DNA from: Halonotius roseus
GTDB taxonomy: Archaea > Halobacteriota > Halobacteria > Halobacteriales > Haloferacaceae
DNA length: 64,000 nt
Direction of reading: 5' to 3'
Assembly (NCBI RefSeq): GCF_006861655.1
Contig: NZ_SESI01000004.1
Location: forward strand, 186,001 to 250,000
Shown: positions 26,096 to 35,335 of the stretch, piece after piece
Numbering within the stretch: the first letter of the stretch is position 1
Layout: each line of letters starts with the position of its first letter
Made by a program: the position numbers and the translations under genes
Notes under the pieces: model-generated
The model's database searches: none
The model's input: only the letters and a program-made list of their open reading frames with translations
Told to the model about the DNA's origin: nothing

Positions 26096-27804
26096 TGGTG
26101 GCCCTCCTGGCTGAAAATGGTCGCAAAGAGCTTTCGTTGGGCACTCCGGAGGTGCTGGGTGAACGTTGCGCGAGCGATGCCGAAGCGGTCGGCAAGCTCT
26201 GTCGCGTTGGTTTCCCGTGGCTCCTCGAAGTAGCCGTCGTAGTACGCCTGCGAGAGGATCTCCCGCTGGCGGGTGGTGAGTGGGTCGAGTAGCTGTGCGG
26301 TCGTCGTGGTGTGTTCCCGGTGTGTTGTCATAGCTGTCGTCACGCTGGTGAGGGTTGTGTGTTCGAACGTCGATCTGAGGTCGGCAAGGAGGTTCGGCAC
26401 GGCACTGTCCGTCGAGAGGTAGCCGGTGATCGTCCGGAGCCCGTCGTCGATGGTGATCGTCTCGAACTGCATGCCGTACTCGCGGGCGATGCTTTCCGGC
26501 GTCGGTGGGGTAACCAGAAGCCGACACTCGTGGCCGTCGGCCGTCTCCGTGGTGTCGTACAGCTCGATGTAGTCGCTGTCGGCGACGTACTCCCGGCAGT
26601 TATCCGGCACCGTGCCGGTGATATCGACGGAGTACAGCAGTTGACCGTCCTTGTGCTCGGCGACCGAGTGGATCGTACAGTCGGCGTCAGCGGGGAGCTG
26701 GCTAGCAAACGCGAGCAGCGGTTCGGTCGGCGCGTCGATCTCGATTTCCAGGATCACTGGCTCGTCGGCGATCAGCGACTCCGTCCACTCGTCGGTGCGG
26801 ATGGTGTAGCTGATAAGCCGGGCGAACTCCCGGAGCAGGTCGATCCCCTCGTCGGTGATCGGCGTCTCGGCCGTGTAGGCACCGAGTACGCCGAACTGCA
26901 CGCGATCGTCGCCGATCGGGACGCCGATCCCGGCCTCGAAGTCGAAGCCGGTTGTTGCCGCTGCCCACTGGTCGGCCCACGGCTCGGTTCCGTCGTCGAC
27001 GGCGGCAACGGCAACGTCTTCGGTGTCGAGCGCACGGATCGCCGGATCGAACCGGTCGCCGCCGTCGCCGGAGCAATCCAACGCCTGGACGTACGTCTCA
27101 CAGCCGCTGATCGCCCGTGGGATGATCCGGCCGCCCGCACCGACCGTGCCGATCCAAACGCCGCTGTAGCCGTAGTTGTCCTGCAACAGCGCGCAGAACC
27201 GGCGGTAGAGCTCCTGTTGGTTCGACATCGTCGTCAACAGATCGACGGCCGTCGTTTTGAGCTCCCGCTCCTGTTGGAGCGCGCGCCGGCTGCGATACGA
27301 CCGAACCACCTTCCGGAGCTGGGCCGCAAGGATCGGCTCCTCGGGGTCATCAAAGTCCTCGCGGATCAGCTCCTTGGGGATGTAATCTGTCACCCCTTGG
27401 CTGATCGCATCGGCGGCAACCGACTCGTCGCCGCGGCTCGTCACGAGCACAAAGGGGAGTTCGGGGTGGGAGTCTCGTACCTCCGAGAGGAGTTCGAGCC
27501 CCGTCCCATCGCCCAACCGATAATCACAGACGACACAGTCGAAGGCTGTCTCGGTAAACTGTTGGCGGCCGGTCGACAGGCTTGTCGCCGTGACGACATC
27601 GAAATCCGGTGCTGTCTCCACCAACAGCTCACGCGCCAGTGTGAGCCACTGCTCGTCGTCGTCGATCAACAGGAGCTGTGCCGGTGTTGAAAGCGGATCT
27701 CTACCGGCGTGTGATGGTGTGGTGATGCCCATACGGTGGTTTGGATCGCGTGCAGCCGTGTTCGACTGTGCCCGGTTGCCGATCATCTCAGCCCGCGATT
27801 CCAT
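26092..27804 (-). CDS. Receiver-GAF-Bat-type HTH transcriptional regulator
   Basis: 570 residues. Domain order: receiver (~40-165; LLLIDDDEQW, Asp in CVVCDYRLGDGTG, DYIPKELI), GAF-like sensor (~185-335), a bacterio-opsin-activator middle domain, and a C-terminal HTH_10 (LTTRQREILSQAYYDGYFEEPRETNATELADRFGIARATFTQHLR). It likely activates genes on phosphorylation or by ligand sensing. The divergent 7TM kinase gene next door is a good partner candidate. The ATG at 27804 sits ~26 bp below an A/T-rich box; a shorter start at 27732 is possible. Confidence 0.87.
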   Translation of the reverse strand: MESRAEMIGNRAQSNTAARDPNHRMGITTPSHAGRDPLSTPAQLLLIDDDEQWLTLARELLVETAPDFDVVTATSLSTGRQQFTETAFDCVVCDYRLGDGTGLELLSEVRDSHPELPFVLVTSRGDESVAADAISQGVTDYIPKELIREDFDDPEEPILAAQLRKVVRSYRSRRALQQERELKTTAVDLLTTMSNQQELYRRFCALLQDNYGYSGVWIGTVGAGGRIIPRAISGCETYVQALDCSGDGGDRFDPAIRALDTEDVAVAAVDDGTEPWADQWAAATTGFDFEAGIGVPIGDDRVQFGVLGAYTAETPITDEGIDLLREFARLISYTIRTDEWTESLIADEPVILEIEIDAPTEPLLAFASQLPADADCTIHSVAEHKDGQLLYSVDITGTVPDNCREYVADSDYIELYDTTETADGHECRLLVTPPTPESIAREYGMQFETITIDDGLRTITGYLSTDSAVPNLLADLRSTFEHTTLTSVTTAMTTHREHTTTTAQLLDPLTTRQREILSQAYYDGYFEEPRETNATELADRFGIARATFTQHLRSAQRKLFATIFSQEGHQ

Positions 27805-27970
27805 TAATACAGTAACACCTTATGAAATCTATACCTCCATGTGAAGGTATTGTTCATGGTTCTCTACCTACGGAAGGTTCGCTGGCACTCAGGGTGGAGA
27901 GTATGTGATTTGTGCGGTTGCCACAAACATCTTTATCCGACAACAGAGAGATTCGGTCACGACAGTATAC

Positions 27971-29659
27971 ATGGGTGTGTTCTCCCCCACAGTCGCCGGC
28001 AGCATCATGCTCGCCGGCGGGATTATCCCGGGGTTTGTCGTCTATTGGCTCCGAACCGAGCCACAGGGGATCGTCGTCCGGTGGTTTCGGTTCGCCATGC
28101 TGTGTGGCATGGCGTGGTCAGTCTCCTTTGGACTGATCGCGCTGGTCGACACGCCACCGCTCCGGCTGGCGATCACAAACGTGTTTATCATCGCCGTCCC
28201 GTCGGCGTCGATTGCGACGTTTGCGTTTGCCTACGAGTTCACCTTTCGTGAGCCGATCCCCAGGCCGTATCTGCTGTTGTTCGTGCCCGTCGGGCTCCTG
28301 TTCGTGTTGTCGTGGTTCAATCCCGCGGAGCTGATCTATACCGTTGAAAACCCCTATCAGACAGGTGAGATCATGGTGCCGGCCGACCCCGGATCAGTTC
28401 GGTTTGTCATCGGTGTGATCGCTAGCCCACTTCTCGTGGTGATGGCAGCCGGGTTGGCGATCGGGGAAACACTGCGGGCGACGACCAGACTTCGACGGCT
28501 GCAAGCCGGAAGCGTCCTGCTTCTGATCACCGCAGCGATGGTTCCCGGGCTCATCAAGGTGTTCGAGCTTGTGCCCCTGTATTTCGATCCAACACCGATC
28601 GGCTGGTCGGTTGCGGGACTGCTGGTGGGGGTAACGATCAAGCGGTTTGATCTGTTTCGGCTCTCGCCGAACTCCCTGCGGCGGGTCGTCGACGCGCTAG
28701 GTGACCCGGTCGTCGTCATCAACTCCGAGGGGATCGTCTCGGATGCCAACGACGCGGCCACCGATGTGTTTACACTCACGCTGGGGATGACCGTCGAGGA
28801 GCTGCGGGCGGCAAATCCGCCGCTTCGGACGGTGCTCGACGGCAGTGACACCCAGGTCGAGCTGTCGACGGCTAAAACCGAGCGGGTGTTTGACTACCGC
28901 GAACTGCCCGTGCCACAGGGGTACGGCACGACCGGTCGCATCCTCTATTTCAGCGATATCACCGAGCAGGCCACCACCGCCGAGATCCTCCAGGCGAAAA
29001 CTGACCGACTGGATGCGTTTGCCAGCCGCGTCAGCCACGACCTCCAGGGGCCGATCACCGTCGCGGCAAGCCACGTGAAGATCGCCCATCGTGTCGAGGA
29101 TCCGACGGACGCACTCGATGAGATCGAGACGGCCCTTCAGCGCGCCGAAACGCTCATCGAAGACATCCTTGCGATGGCACGGAGCGGCCAACAGCCCGAT
29201 CGTGAGTCACTCTCCCTGGAGGCGGTCGCCCACGAGGCATGGGCGATGGTAGCGACAGCCGACGCGTCGCTGGTCGTTTCGGCCGACGCAAGGCTCAGCG
29301 CGGATGCCCAACAGCTGTCACGCCTATTTGAGAATCTGTTTCGGAACAGTGTCGAACACGGCGGGGCGGCTGTGACCGTTCGGGTCGGGACGACCCCCGA
29401 TGGGTTCTACGTTGCCGACGACGGCGTCGGGGTTCCGGCCGACAAACAGGGGACGATCTTCGACGAACGGGTGAGCTACGACGCCGACGGCACCGGCTAC
29501 GGGCTGGCGATCGTCCGCGATATCGCCGCGGCCCACGACTGGACGATCACCGTCACCGACAGCGAATCCGGTGGGGCGCGCTTCGAGATCACCGGCGTCG
29601 ACTTCGAGACCGCCGGCTTTGCGGCGACACCGGACGACCGCGGGCAGGCCGCGGAGTGA
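27971..29659 (+). CDS. 7TM-sensor PAS histidine kinase
   Basis: About 562 residues from the ATG at 27971. The N-terminal ~215 residues hold seven hydrophobic helices typical of the 7TM sensor of archaeal kinases. A PAS-like segment follows (VVDALGDPVVVINSEGIVSDAND). The H-box is FASRVSHDLQGPI, and the ATPase N-box LFENLFRNSVEHGG and G-box GTGYGLAIVRDIAAAHDW are intact. TATA tttatcc at 27932 supports this start over the ATG at 27905. The receiver partner is probably the divergent Bat-type protein; menD follows 21 bp downstream of its stop. Confidence 0.88.
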   Translation: MGVFSPTVAGSIMLAGGIIPGFVVYWLRTEPQGIVVRWFRFAMLCGMAWSVSFGLIALVDTPPLRLAITNVFIIAVPSASIATFAFAYEFTFREPIPRPYLLLFVPVGLLFVLSWFNPAELIYTVENPYQTGEIMVPADPGSVRFVIGVIASPLLVVMAAGLAIGETLRATTRLRRLQAGSVLLLITAAMVPGLIKVFELVPLYFDPTPIGWSVAGLLVGVTIKRFDLFRLSPNSLRRVVDALGDPVVVINSEGIVSDANDAATDVFTLTLGMTVEELRAANPPLRTVLDGSDTQVELSTAKTERVFDYRELPVPQGYGTTGRILYFSDITEQATTAEILQAKTDRLDAFASRVSHDLQGPITVAASHVKIAHRVEDPTDALDEIETALQRAETLIEDILAMARSGQQPDRESLSLEAVAHEAWAMVATADASLVVSADARLSADAQQLSRLFENLFRNSVEHGGAAVTVRVGTTPDGFYVADDGVGVPADKQGTIFDERVSYDADGTGYGLAIVRDIAAAHDWTITVTDSESGGARFEITGVDFETAGFAATPDDRGQAAE

Positions 29660-29680
29660 GCGTTCCGACACGCCGGACAT

Positions 29681-31465
29681 ATGAGCGTCGGCCTCGATAC
29701 GTCGGCCATGACTGCACCGAATCGGAACACGCTGTGGGGGCGGGCGATCGCCGCCGAACTCGCCCGCAGCGGCGTCCGTACGGTCTGTGTCTCTCCGGGG
29801 AGCCGCTCGACGCCGCTGACGGTCGCCGTCGACGAACACGAGGAGTTGACGACGATCTCCGCGCTCGACGAGCGGTCGGCGGCCTACTTCGCCCTCGGGC
29901 GGGCTCGCCGGACTGGCGAGGTGACGCCGCTGATCTGTACGTCCGGCACTGCTGCCGCCAACTACCATCCCGCCGTTGTCGAAGCGAATCAGGCGCGGGT
30001 GCCGCTACTCTTGCTGACGGCCGATCGGCCACCGGAGCTCCGAGAGTCGGGAGCGAATCAGACCGTCGACCAGGAGAAGCTCTACGGCGACGCCGTTCGG
30101 TGGTACAAGGATCTGCCCGAGCCCGCCGCCCGGGAGCGCGCGCTGCGGTCGCTGCGAACCGATATCTGTCGGGCCCTCGGCACGGCCGAGGGGACGCCTG
30201 CCGGGCCGGTGCATCTGAATGTCCCGTTTCGGAAACCGCTGGAGCCGACGCCGGTCGAGGGCGACGTGCCCGCGGATCTCGACCCGTTGGCGGCTCTCGG
30301 CCGCGACGAGGAGACGCCGTTCGTGCGGCGAACGAGCGGGGAGCCACAGCTTGACGACCGCGATCTGCGACAGCTTGGGGAGACGCTGTCGGTCGATCGT
30401 GGGCTGCTCGTCGCTGGCCCGGCCGATCCACCGGGGCTCGATCCCGAGGCCGTGACGGCGTTTTCGCATGCGAGTGGGTTTCCGATCCTCGCCGATCCGC
30501 TCTCTGGGCTGCGCTTTGGCGGCCACACCCGTGTCGCGCCGGTGATCGGCGGCTACGATGGGTTTGTGAACACGGCGGTGACCGAGGGATGGCCCGAGCC
30601 CGAGGTCGTGGTGCGGCTGGGCGCGTCGCCGACCTCGAAGCCGCTGCGGAAGTATCTCGCTGGTGTCGACGCCCGGCAGTTGGTTGTCGATCCCGCGGGC
30701 GCGTGGCGCGAGGCGGAGTTCACCGCAAGCGATCTCGTGGTCGCTGATCCCGACCGGCTCTGTGGGCAGCTTGCACAGGTGATTCGGGGCGGGGGGTCGG
30801 CCGAGTGGCGGGATCGCTGGGAGGCCGCTGAGAAAGCCCACAGCGCGGTCGCTGGCGACGCTGACGACCGACTGTTCGAGGGCGGGATCGTCGCCGACGT
30901 GGTCGCGGGGCTGCCCGATCCAGCGACGCTCGTCGTCTCGAACAGCATGCCGGTTCGGGATCTCGATCGGTTTGGGGCGGCCGGGGCGAAATCGATCACC
31001 GCACTCGGCAACCGCGGCGCGTCGGGGATCGACGGGATCGTCTCGACAGCCTTGGGCGCGGCCCACGGGACGACCGACGACGTAACCTTGGTCATCGGCG
31101 ATCTGGCGTTCTATCACGACCTGAATGGGTTGCTGGCTGTCGGGCGCGCCGAGGTCGACGCGACGGTTGTGGTCATCAACAACGACGGCGGCGGGATCTT
31201 CCATAAGCTGCCGATCGAGAACTTCGAGCCGCCGTTTACGCGGCAGTTCAAAACGCCGCATGGGCTGGACTTCGAGCCCGCCGGCGAGCTCTACGGGCTG
31301 GGCTTTTCGCGCGTCGAGAGCCGCGAGGGGTTCCGGGAGGCCTACGCCGCCGCGGCCGACCGCGAGGGCAGCGAGATCATCGAGGTCGTTGTCGACGCCG
31401 AGGACAGCCACGCGATTCGGGATGAGCTACAGGCCGAAACGGTCGACCGATATCAGGCTGAGTAA
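29681..31465 (+). CDS. menD: SEPHCHC synthase (menaquinone pathway)
   Basis: 594 residues, ThDP-dependent. Motifs are VSPGSRSTPLTVA, EERSAAYFALGRARR, ICTSGTAAANYHPAV and, for ThDP/Mg binding, NRGASGIDGIVSTALG with VINNDGGGIF. It joins isochorismate and 2-oxoglutarate in the second menaquinone step. It lies 21 bp after the kinase gene on the same strand. The start may be the Met at 29681 or the one at 29708. In this window it is separated from menF by the sensory module. Confidence 0.93.
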   Translation: MSVGLDTSAMTAPNRNTLWGRAIAAELARSGVRTVCVSPGSRSTPLTVAVDEHEELTTISALDERSAAYFALGRARRTGEVTPLICTSGTAAANYHPAVVEANQARVPLLLLTADRPPELRESGANQTVDQEKLYGDAVRWYKDLPEPAARERALRSLRTDICRALGTAEGTPAGPVHLNVPFRKPLEPTPVEGDVPADLDPLAALGRDEETPFVRRTSGEPQLDDRDLRQLGETLSVDRGLLVAGPADPPGLDPEAVTAFSHASGFPILADPLSGLRFGGHTRVAPVIGGYDGFVNTAVTEGWPEPEVVVRLGASPTSKPLRKYLAGVDARQLVVDPAGAWREAEFTASDLVVADPDRLCGQLAQVIRGGGSAEWRDRWEAAEKAHSAVAGDADDRLFEGGIVADVVAGLPDPATLVVSNSMPVRDLDRFGAAGAKSITALGNRGASGIDGIVSTALGAAHGTTDDVTLVIGDLAFYHDLNGLLAVGRAEVDATVVVINNDGGGIFHKLPIENFEPPFTRQFKTPHGLDFEPAGELYGLGFSRVESREGFREAYAAAADREGSEIIEVVVDAEDSHAIRDELQAETVDRYQAE

Positions 31466-31481
31466 GCTGGTCAGCCACTCT

Positions 31482-31706
31482 GTTCGTATAAACCAGGCAA
31501 CAGGTGGGTCAGCCGGCCAACCAGACCATATCCTGGCGGAATGAAAGGGCGAAGCAGGGTCGGCGAACCCCGGCGACGCAAGCACCGCAGCGAACGCAGT
31601 GAGCGAGGAGCGCAGCGAGCCGCGGGAGCCGAGCCTGCTGAGGGCTTTCTACATAGACACGCCAGTCTTTGTAGAAATTCCTGATATGAACTCTTATTCA
31701 GATACA
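31482..31706. repeat. Dispersed repeat, family A copy
   Basis: The stretch from gttcgtataa (31482) to about 31706 aligns with the reverse complement of 40768-40978 in order: tgaaagggcga, gggtcggcgaac, gacgcaagcaccgcagcg, gaggagcgcagcgag, gggagccgag and gagggctttct. It lies in the 286-bp gap between menD and the next gene. Ends are only roughly placed. Confidence 0.7.
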
Positions 31707-31751
31707 ACGTCGCAGACAACAGCTTATGATCGATCAGCCACAAGCGGGTGT

Positions 31752-32195
31752 ATGGACGCGACGGAGACGATCTACGAGGGCGAGGCGGGCTCGGTACACA
31801 GCTCGGCGGAGGTGTCGGTGTACCTGCCGGACTCGCTGTCGATGCCGGTACCGAAGGCACTCCCGCAGGCAGTTAGTCGGAGCTTAGAGACCCCCGAGGG
31901 CGTGGTGCGGCTGGCGACCGACCCCGAGGCCGCCCGGTCGCATCCGATCCGGGCGACGCTGTTGGCGGTGCTGTTCGAGCGGCTGCCGGCGTTTCGGTTT
32001 CGGCACTCGGATGTCTCGGCGACCAGCCCCGAAACCGCGCGGGTGCCGGTACAGGTCGCCGCTGCCGGCGACAAACCGCTGGCCTGCTATCTCGCTGTCC
32101 AGGGGTTTAGCGACGCCCAGATCGCCGAGGTGATGGGCCTCGATGAGTCGACGGTGGCGACCGCCATCGATGAGGTTCACGAGCAAGCGAAGTAG
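31752..32195 (+). CDS. HTH-ended protein of unknown function
   Basis: 147 residues from the ATG at 31752. A beta-rich body (SVHSSAEVSVYLPDSLSMPVPKAL ... VVRLATDPEAARSHPIRATLLAVLFERLPAFRFR) is followed by a C-terminal sigma-4-like helix-turn-helix (FSDAQIAEVMGLDESTVATAIDEVHEQ). A TATA-like cttatgat near 31723 supports this start; an ATG at 31686 would place the start inside the family A repeat copy. Family not recognised. Confidence 0.65.
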   Translation: MDATETIYEGEAGSVHSSAEVSVYLPDSLSMPVPKALPQAVSRSLETPEGVVRLATDPEAARSHPIRATLLAVLFERLPAFRFRHSDVSATSPETARVPVQVAAAGDKPLACYLAVQGFSDAQIAEVMGLDESTVATAIDEVHEQAK

Positions 32196-32343
32196 CTGGA
32201 CTGTCATTTTGCGATCAATTGACGGAGCCTCAATCAGCGTGAGACGAATCGATAACAGCACGGTCAGGGGAGCAGTATCAGGATCGACCGTTCTATTAGA
32301 GCGAGATGTTGGCCAAAGCTATCGAGTGGCTACCCAAACATAA

Positions 32344-33687
32344 CTACAACAATCTGTCTAAGATTACTGGCAGAGAATCAGCAAGTTCAGATGCTTGTAG
32401 AATTCTAATCGTGTCTTGATCTTCAATTGGTGCCGTCGATCGGCTTTCGAAGTCTTGGACTACGAGCACGCCGTTCCAACCCGATCCAAATGGGGTATCA
32501 GGGTCAAACACTAATTCGTTTTCTTGGCGCAAGAATGCGAGATATTCGAGCGTCTCGGTTACTCCTTTTTTGACTGTTTGCTCGCTGGTGGAGTTTTTGA
32601 CCTCAGTGATCAAGTATTCGTATCCTTCCTCATGTTGTACTTCGAGTATGATAATATCTGGCCGGTTGGTTTGCAGTTGGAACCCTTTGTCAGTGAAGTA
32701 GTTCTCAACGATTTCTCGAGCCTGACGGTCTATCTGTTCTGACCGGGTCAGTTCGGCATCCTGTTTTTCAATTGGCTCGGGAACAAACGAGAGATTTCGG
32801 TCATTGGCAGAGCTATCGTGGTACAACACGACATCGGTACCATCCTCGCTCTTAATGCGAGCGACCTCCTGTTTTCCAGATTCAATCGTTTTGACCGAGG
32901 TTTCGCTTTGCTGGTACTCCTCAATTGATTCGACATACTGGAACAGGACATAGAGTTCGAAGAGTGTTTCCTCGTCATCAGGTGTAATCAACGTCTCTTC
33001 CAACAGTTCTCTGAGAGCGTCCGGATTGCTCTCCCTGGCTCGTCTATGATCCTGTAACAACGAAGCAGCCTCTCGATAGACATCGCTACGCGACATGGCT
33101 GCTGTCTGGATCATTCGGTCTGTCGGCTCGTAGGTCTCGGGGTCACGAATACGCTTGATGTGGACGTTCCGTTCAAACAACTCTCGCATCTGCTCAACGA
33201 GCTCAAGGTTCTCCTGCCAGCGATCAGTTACCCATTCGTATTCCTGTTTGAGATATGTCTCACACTCCTCCAGGGTCGTGTAAATAATCGACAGGAGGCG
33301 TTTGAGAACGATATTTTCGTCAATATCATAGCTTTCGTGACGGTTGTCACAGACGAATAACGACTTATCGCCCGGTGCCTGCGAGGAGCGTTGTTTCATC
33401 GTCGAAGTCCAATCGATTCGCCCGGATATCTGTCCTCGCGTCGTCTGCTGGACGTTCTTCGTCTGTGTCTTGATACTCCGGAGTCGAGACGGGAGTTGTT
33501 CTACGAAATCGACGACTGCTGGGCGAAGAAGGAAATGGAGGTCAACAAGCGCGTCGAAGCTCTCGAAACGTTCATCCAGTCCTGTCGGTTTGAGTTGTGT
33601 CGTGACGTGTTGTTCAGAAATCTCTCCGTGCATCACATAGGCGAACAAATCCTCCGAGACAGCATCGATAAGCTCGGCTCTATCCAT
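32344..33687 (-). CDS. McrC-like / DUF2357 nuclease partner
   Basis: 447 residues. The N-terminal two thirds are helical (DUF2357/McrC-type regulatory part, including DNRHESYDIDENIVLKRLL). The C-terminus carries a PD-(D/E)xK nuclease core: NRPDIIILEVQHEEGYEYLITEVKNS. In McrBC-type systems this subunit binds the AAA+ partner and cuts DNA. It overlaps the McrB-like gene by 8 bp and uses more A/T-rich codons than the flanking genes, suggesting acquisition by transfer. Confidence 0.8.
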   Translation of the reverse strand: MDRAELIDAVSEDLFAYVMHGEISEQHVTTQLKPTGLDERFESFDALVDLHFLLRPAVVDFVEQLPSRLRSIKTQTKNVQQTTRGQISGRIDWTSTMKQRSSQAPGDKSLFVCDNRHESYDIDENIVLKRLLSIIYTTLEECETYLKQEYEWVTDRWQENLELVEQMRELFERNVHIKRIRDPETYEPTDRMIQTAAMSRSDVYREAASLLQDHRRARESNPDALRELLEETLITPDDEETLFELYVLFQYVESIEEYQQSETSVKTIESGKQEVARIKSEDGTDVVLYHDSSANDRNLSFVPEPIEKQDAELTRSEQIDRQAREIVENYFTDKGFQLQTNRPDIIILEVQHEEGYEYLITEVKNSTSEQTVKKGVTETLEYLAFLRQENELVFDPDTPFGSGWNGVLVVQDFESRSTAPIEDQDTIRILQASELADSLPVILDRLL

Positions 33688-35257
33688 CGATTTCTATCTG
33701 TAGCATATCACGGCCGAGTTCGCTGAGTCGACTGGAATCAACAGCATCGATCTGAGAGAGTTGTTTGACGGTCGCTTCTCGGCGAGGTGATCCTTCGAGT
33801 TGAGGCAGGACGTAGTTACCGACTGCATCGGTGACAGCGCGCTCAGTGGTTCGAGAGGGTGAGTTCATGATCCCATCCAGCATGTCCCGAACGATGGCAG
33901 GACCGATTTTGCGGTCGCTTCGGCCGTCATTGAGTCTGAGCCATATTTCAGACACAGCATCGAGCACATCTTCATCCGCCGGTCTGGACAGATCCATCTC
34001 CCAAGCGTCTGCGTACTGTTCGAGTAGATCGATTCGTTCTGCTCGGGTTTCAGGCACCTGTGGGGCATCGACATGAATGAACGAAAACCGCCGCATGAAG
34101 GCGTACGACAGTTCGTACAATGAAGTCTTGTCATAGGTATTCATCGTCGCCAACAAACGCCACGAATTAGGCATGAGATACTCATGAGGTGCTGGTGATC
34201 CGGAACTGCCGTCAGCCTGTTTGACAACGATTTCGTTGCCATCGCGGCGATAGGGCAACTGTACTTCTTGTCCGGAGAGAAGTGTGAACAACTGCCCGAA
34301 CGCTTTGTCGATATCAGCTCGATTGATCTCATCAATCACCAAGAGTTCGTTCTCTTGTGTGCCATCTTGTTTGAACCGCCGTAGCACCTGCCCAGTCTCG
34401 AACGAGAGATTCTCACCGTCTGTCTCCGTTGGCATGTAGCCACCAACGGTCTCGAAGGTCGACCAATCGGCTGTGGCTGTCGTCATCTCGTAGCCAGAAT
34501 AGGTATCGCTGTGAGATTCTACGAGCGAATGACAGACTCGTCTAGCGATTTCAGTTTTCCCTGTTCCGGGCGGCCCGGTGAAGATGACATGCTTACCAGC
34601 TTTGAACGCTGATTCGATCTGCTCAAGGATCTCGGTTCCACGATTGTCTTGGAAATACAACCCCTCGAGAAGGTTCTCATCTACGAGATCGAAATCCGGC
34701 GTAGTGTGAATCTCAACATCTGTTGTCGTCTCTGTGATTTCGGTCTGAGTCGAACCAGTTTCTCCGGAGGCTAACGCTTCTACAGAACCGTACTTTCCTC
34801 GGATACCACCAACACCCATCTCGTTGAGTGGACTGAATCCGAGTGGATAGGAACGGTCGTATCCTGCAAGGTTATGAATCTCTTCAGAGGAGACGTTCAT
34901 TTCGATCGGGGGTGCAAGATAGATGATTCTATCCCACGGATCGTCCTCAAAGTTCGACCAGACATCTCTACCAAGTGCCTCGTTCTGTTCTGTACCGAGA
35001 ACTTTCGCAGAGTGCGTATACGTTCCATTTCGGTAGAAAAACAAGAAATCTCCCTGCTCAATATTTTTCCACGTGCCAGCTACTGACGGTTTTGTTCCCC
35101 ATAGCCGAATGACATCACCAAATGCGTCCGGTGGTTGCTCAGTATACTGGCGGACACGATCGGCATCAATACCCTCTAAAACGCTGTTTTCGACATTTTC
35201 TAGCGCGGCATCGTTGCCGTACGGTGCTAGAAAGACCTTCGGCCCATCGTATCCCAT
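33680..35257 (-). CDS. McrB-like AAA+ GTPase with N-terminal DNA-reading domain
   Basis: About 525 residues from the ATG at 35257. Residues ~1-150 look like an EVE/PUA-type base-reading domain (GDFLFFYRNGTYTHSAKVLG). The AAA+ motor has Walker A FTGPPGTGKTEIARR, Walker B LLVIDEINRADIDKAFG and sensor 1 WRLLATMNTYD. It should move along DNA and drive its McrC-like partner. An upstream frame opens only with TTG at 35275, inside the promoter, so it is rejected. Low-GC codon use matches its partner. Confidence 0.85.
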   Translation of the reverse strand: MGYDGPKVFLAPYGNDAALENVENSVLEGIDADRVRQYTEQPPDAFGDVIRLWGTKPSVAGTWKNIEQGDFLFFYRNGTYTHSAKVLGTEQNEALGRDVWSNFEDDPWDRIIYLAPPIEMNVSSEEIHNLAGYDRSYPLGFSPLNEMGVGGIRGKYGSVEALASGETGSTQTEITETTTDVEIHTTPDFDLVDENLLEGLYFQDNRGTEILEQIESAFKAGKHVIFTGPPGTGKTEIARRVCHSLVESHSDTYSGYEMTTATADWSTFETVGGYMPTETDGENLSFETGQVLRRFKQDGTQENELLVIDEINRADIDKAFGQLFTLLSGQEVQLPYRRDGNEIVVKQADGSSGSPAPHEYLMPNSWRLLATMNTYDKTSLYELSYAFMRRFSFIHVDAPQVPETRAERIDLLEQYADAWEMDLSRPADEDVLDAVSEIWLRLNDGRSDRKIGPAIVRDMLDGIMNSPSRTTERAVTDAVGNYVLPQLEGSPRREATVKQLSQIDAVDSSRLSELGRDMLQIEIDG

Positions 35258-35281
35258 TAGCCTTCGATTCGTCAATCACCG

Positions 35282-35292
35282 TTAAATAATAT
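35282..35292 (-). promoter_or_regulatory. TATA box for the McrBC-like pair
   Basis: Minus-strand attatttaac is centred ~30 bp upstream of the ATG at 35257. Confidence 0.45.
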
Positions 35293-35335
35293 TTGCTGCA
35301 AGGATTCAAAACTGAAGACGGTACCACGCCCCTAT

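Noticed and set aside
26311..27690. Long + strand frame opposite the Bat-type regulator
   Set aside because: No recognisable motif; overlaps fully with the receiver-GAF-HTH gene on the other strand.
30005..31411. Long minus frame of 468 codons opposite menD
   Set aside because: Shadow of menD; no family signature.
31686..31751. Earlier ATG for the HTH-ended protein
   Set aside because: Lies within the end of the family A repeat; the TATA-like box at ~31723 favours 31752.
35258..35275. Longer McrB-like start at a TTG codon
   Set aside because: It lies only ~12 bp below the TATA centre, too close for translation; the ATG at 35257 fits.
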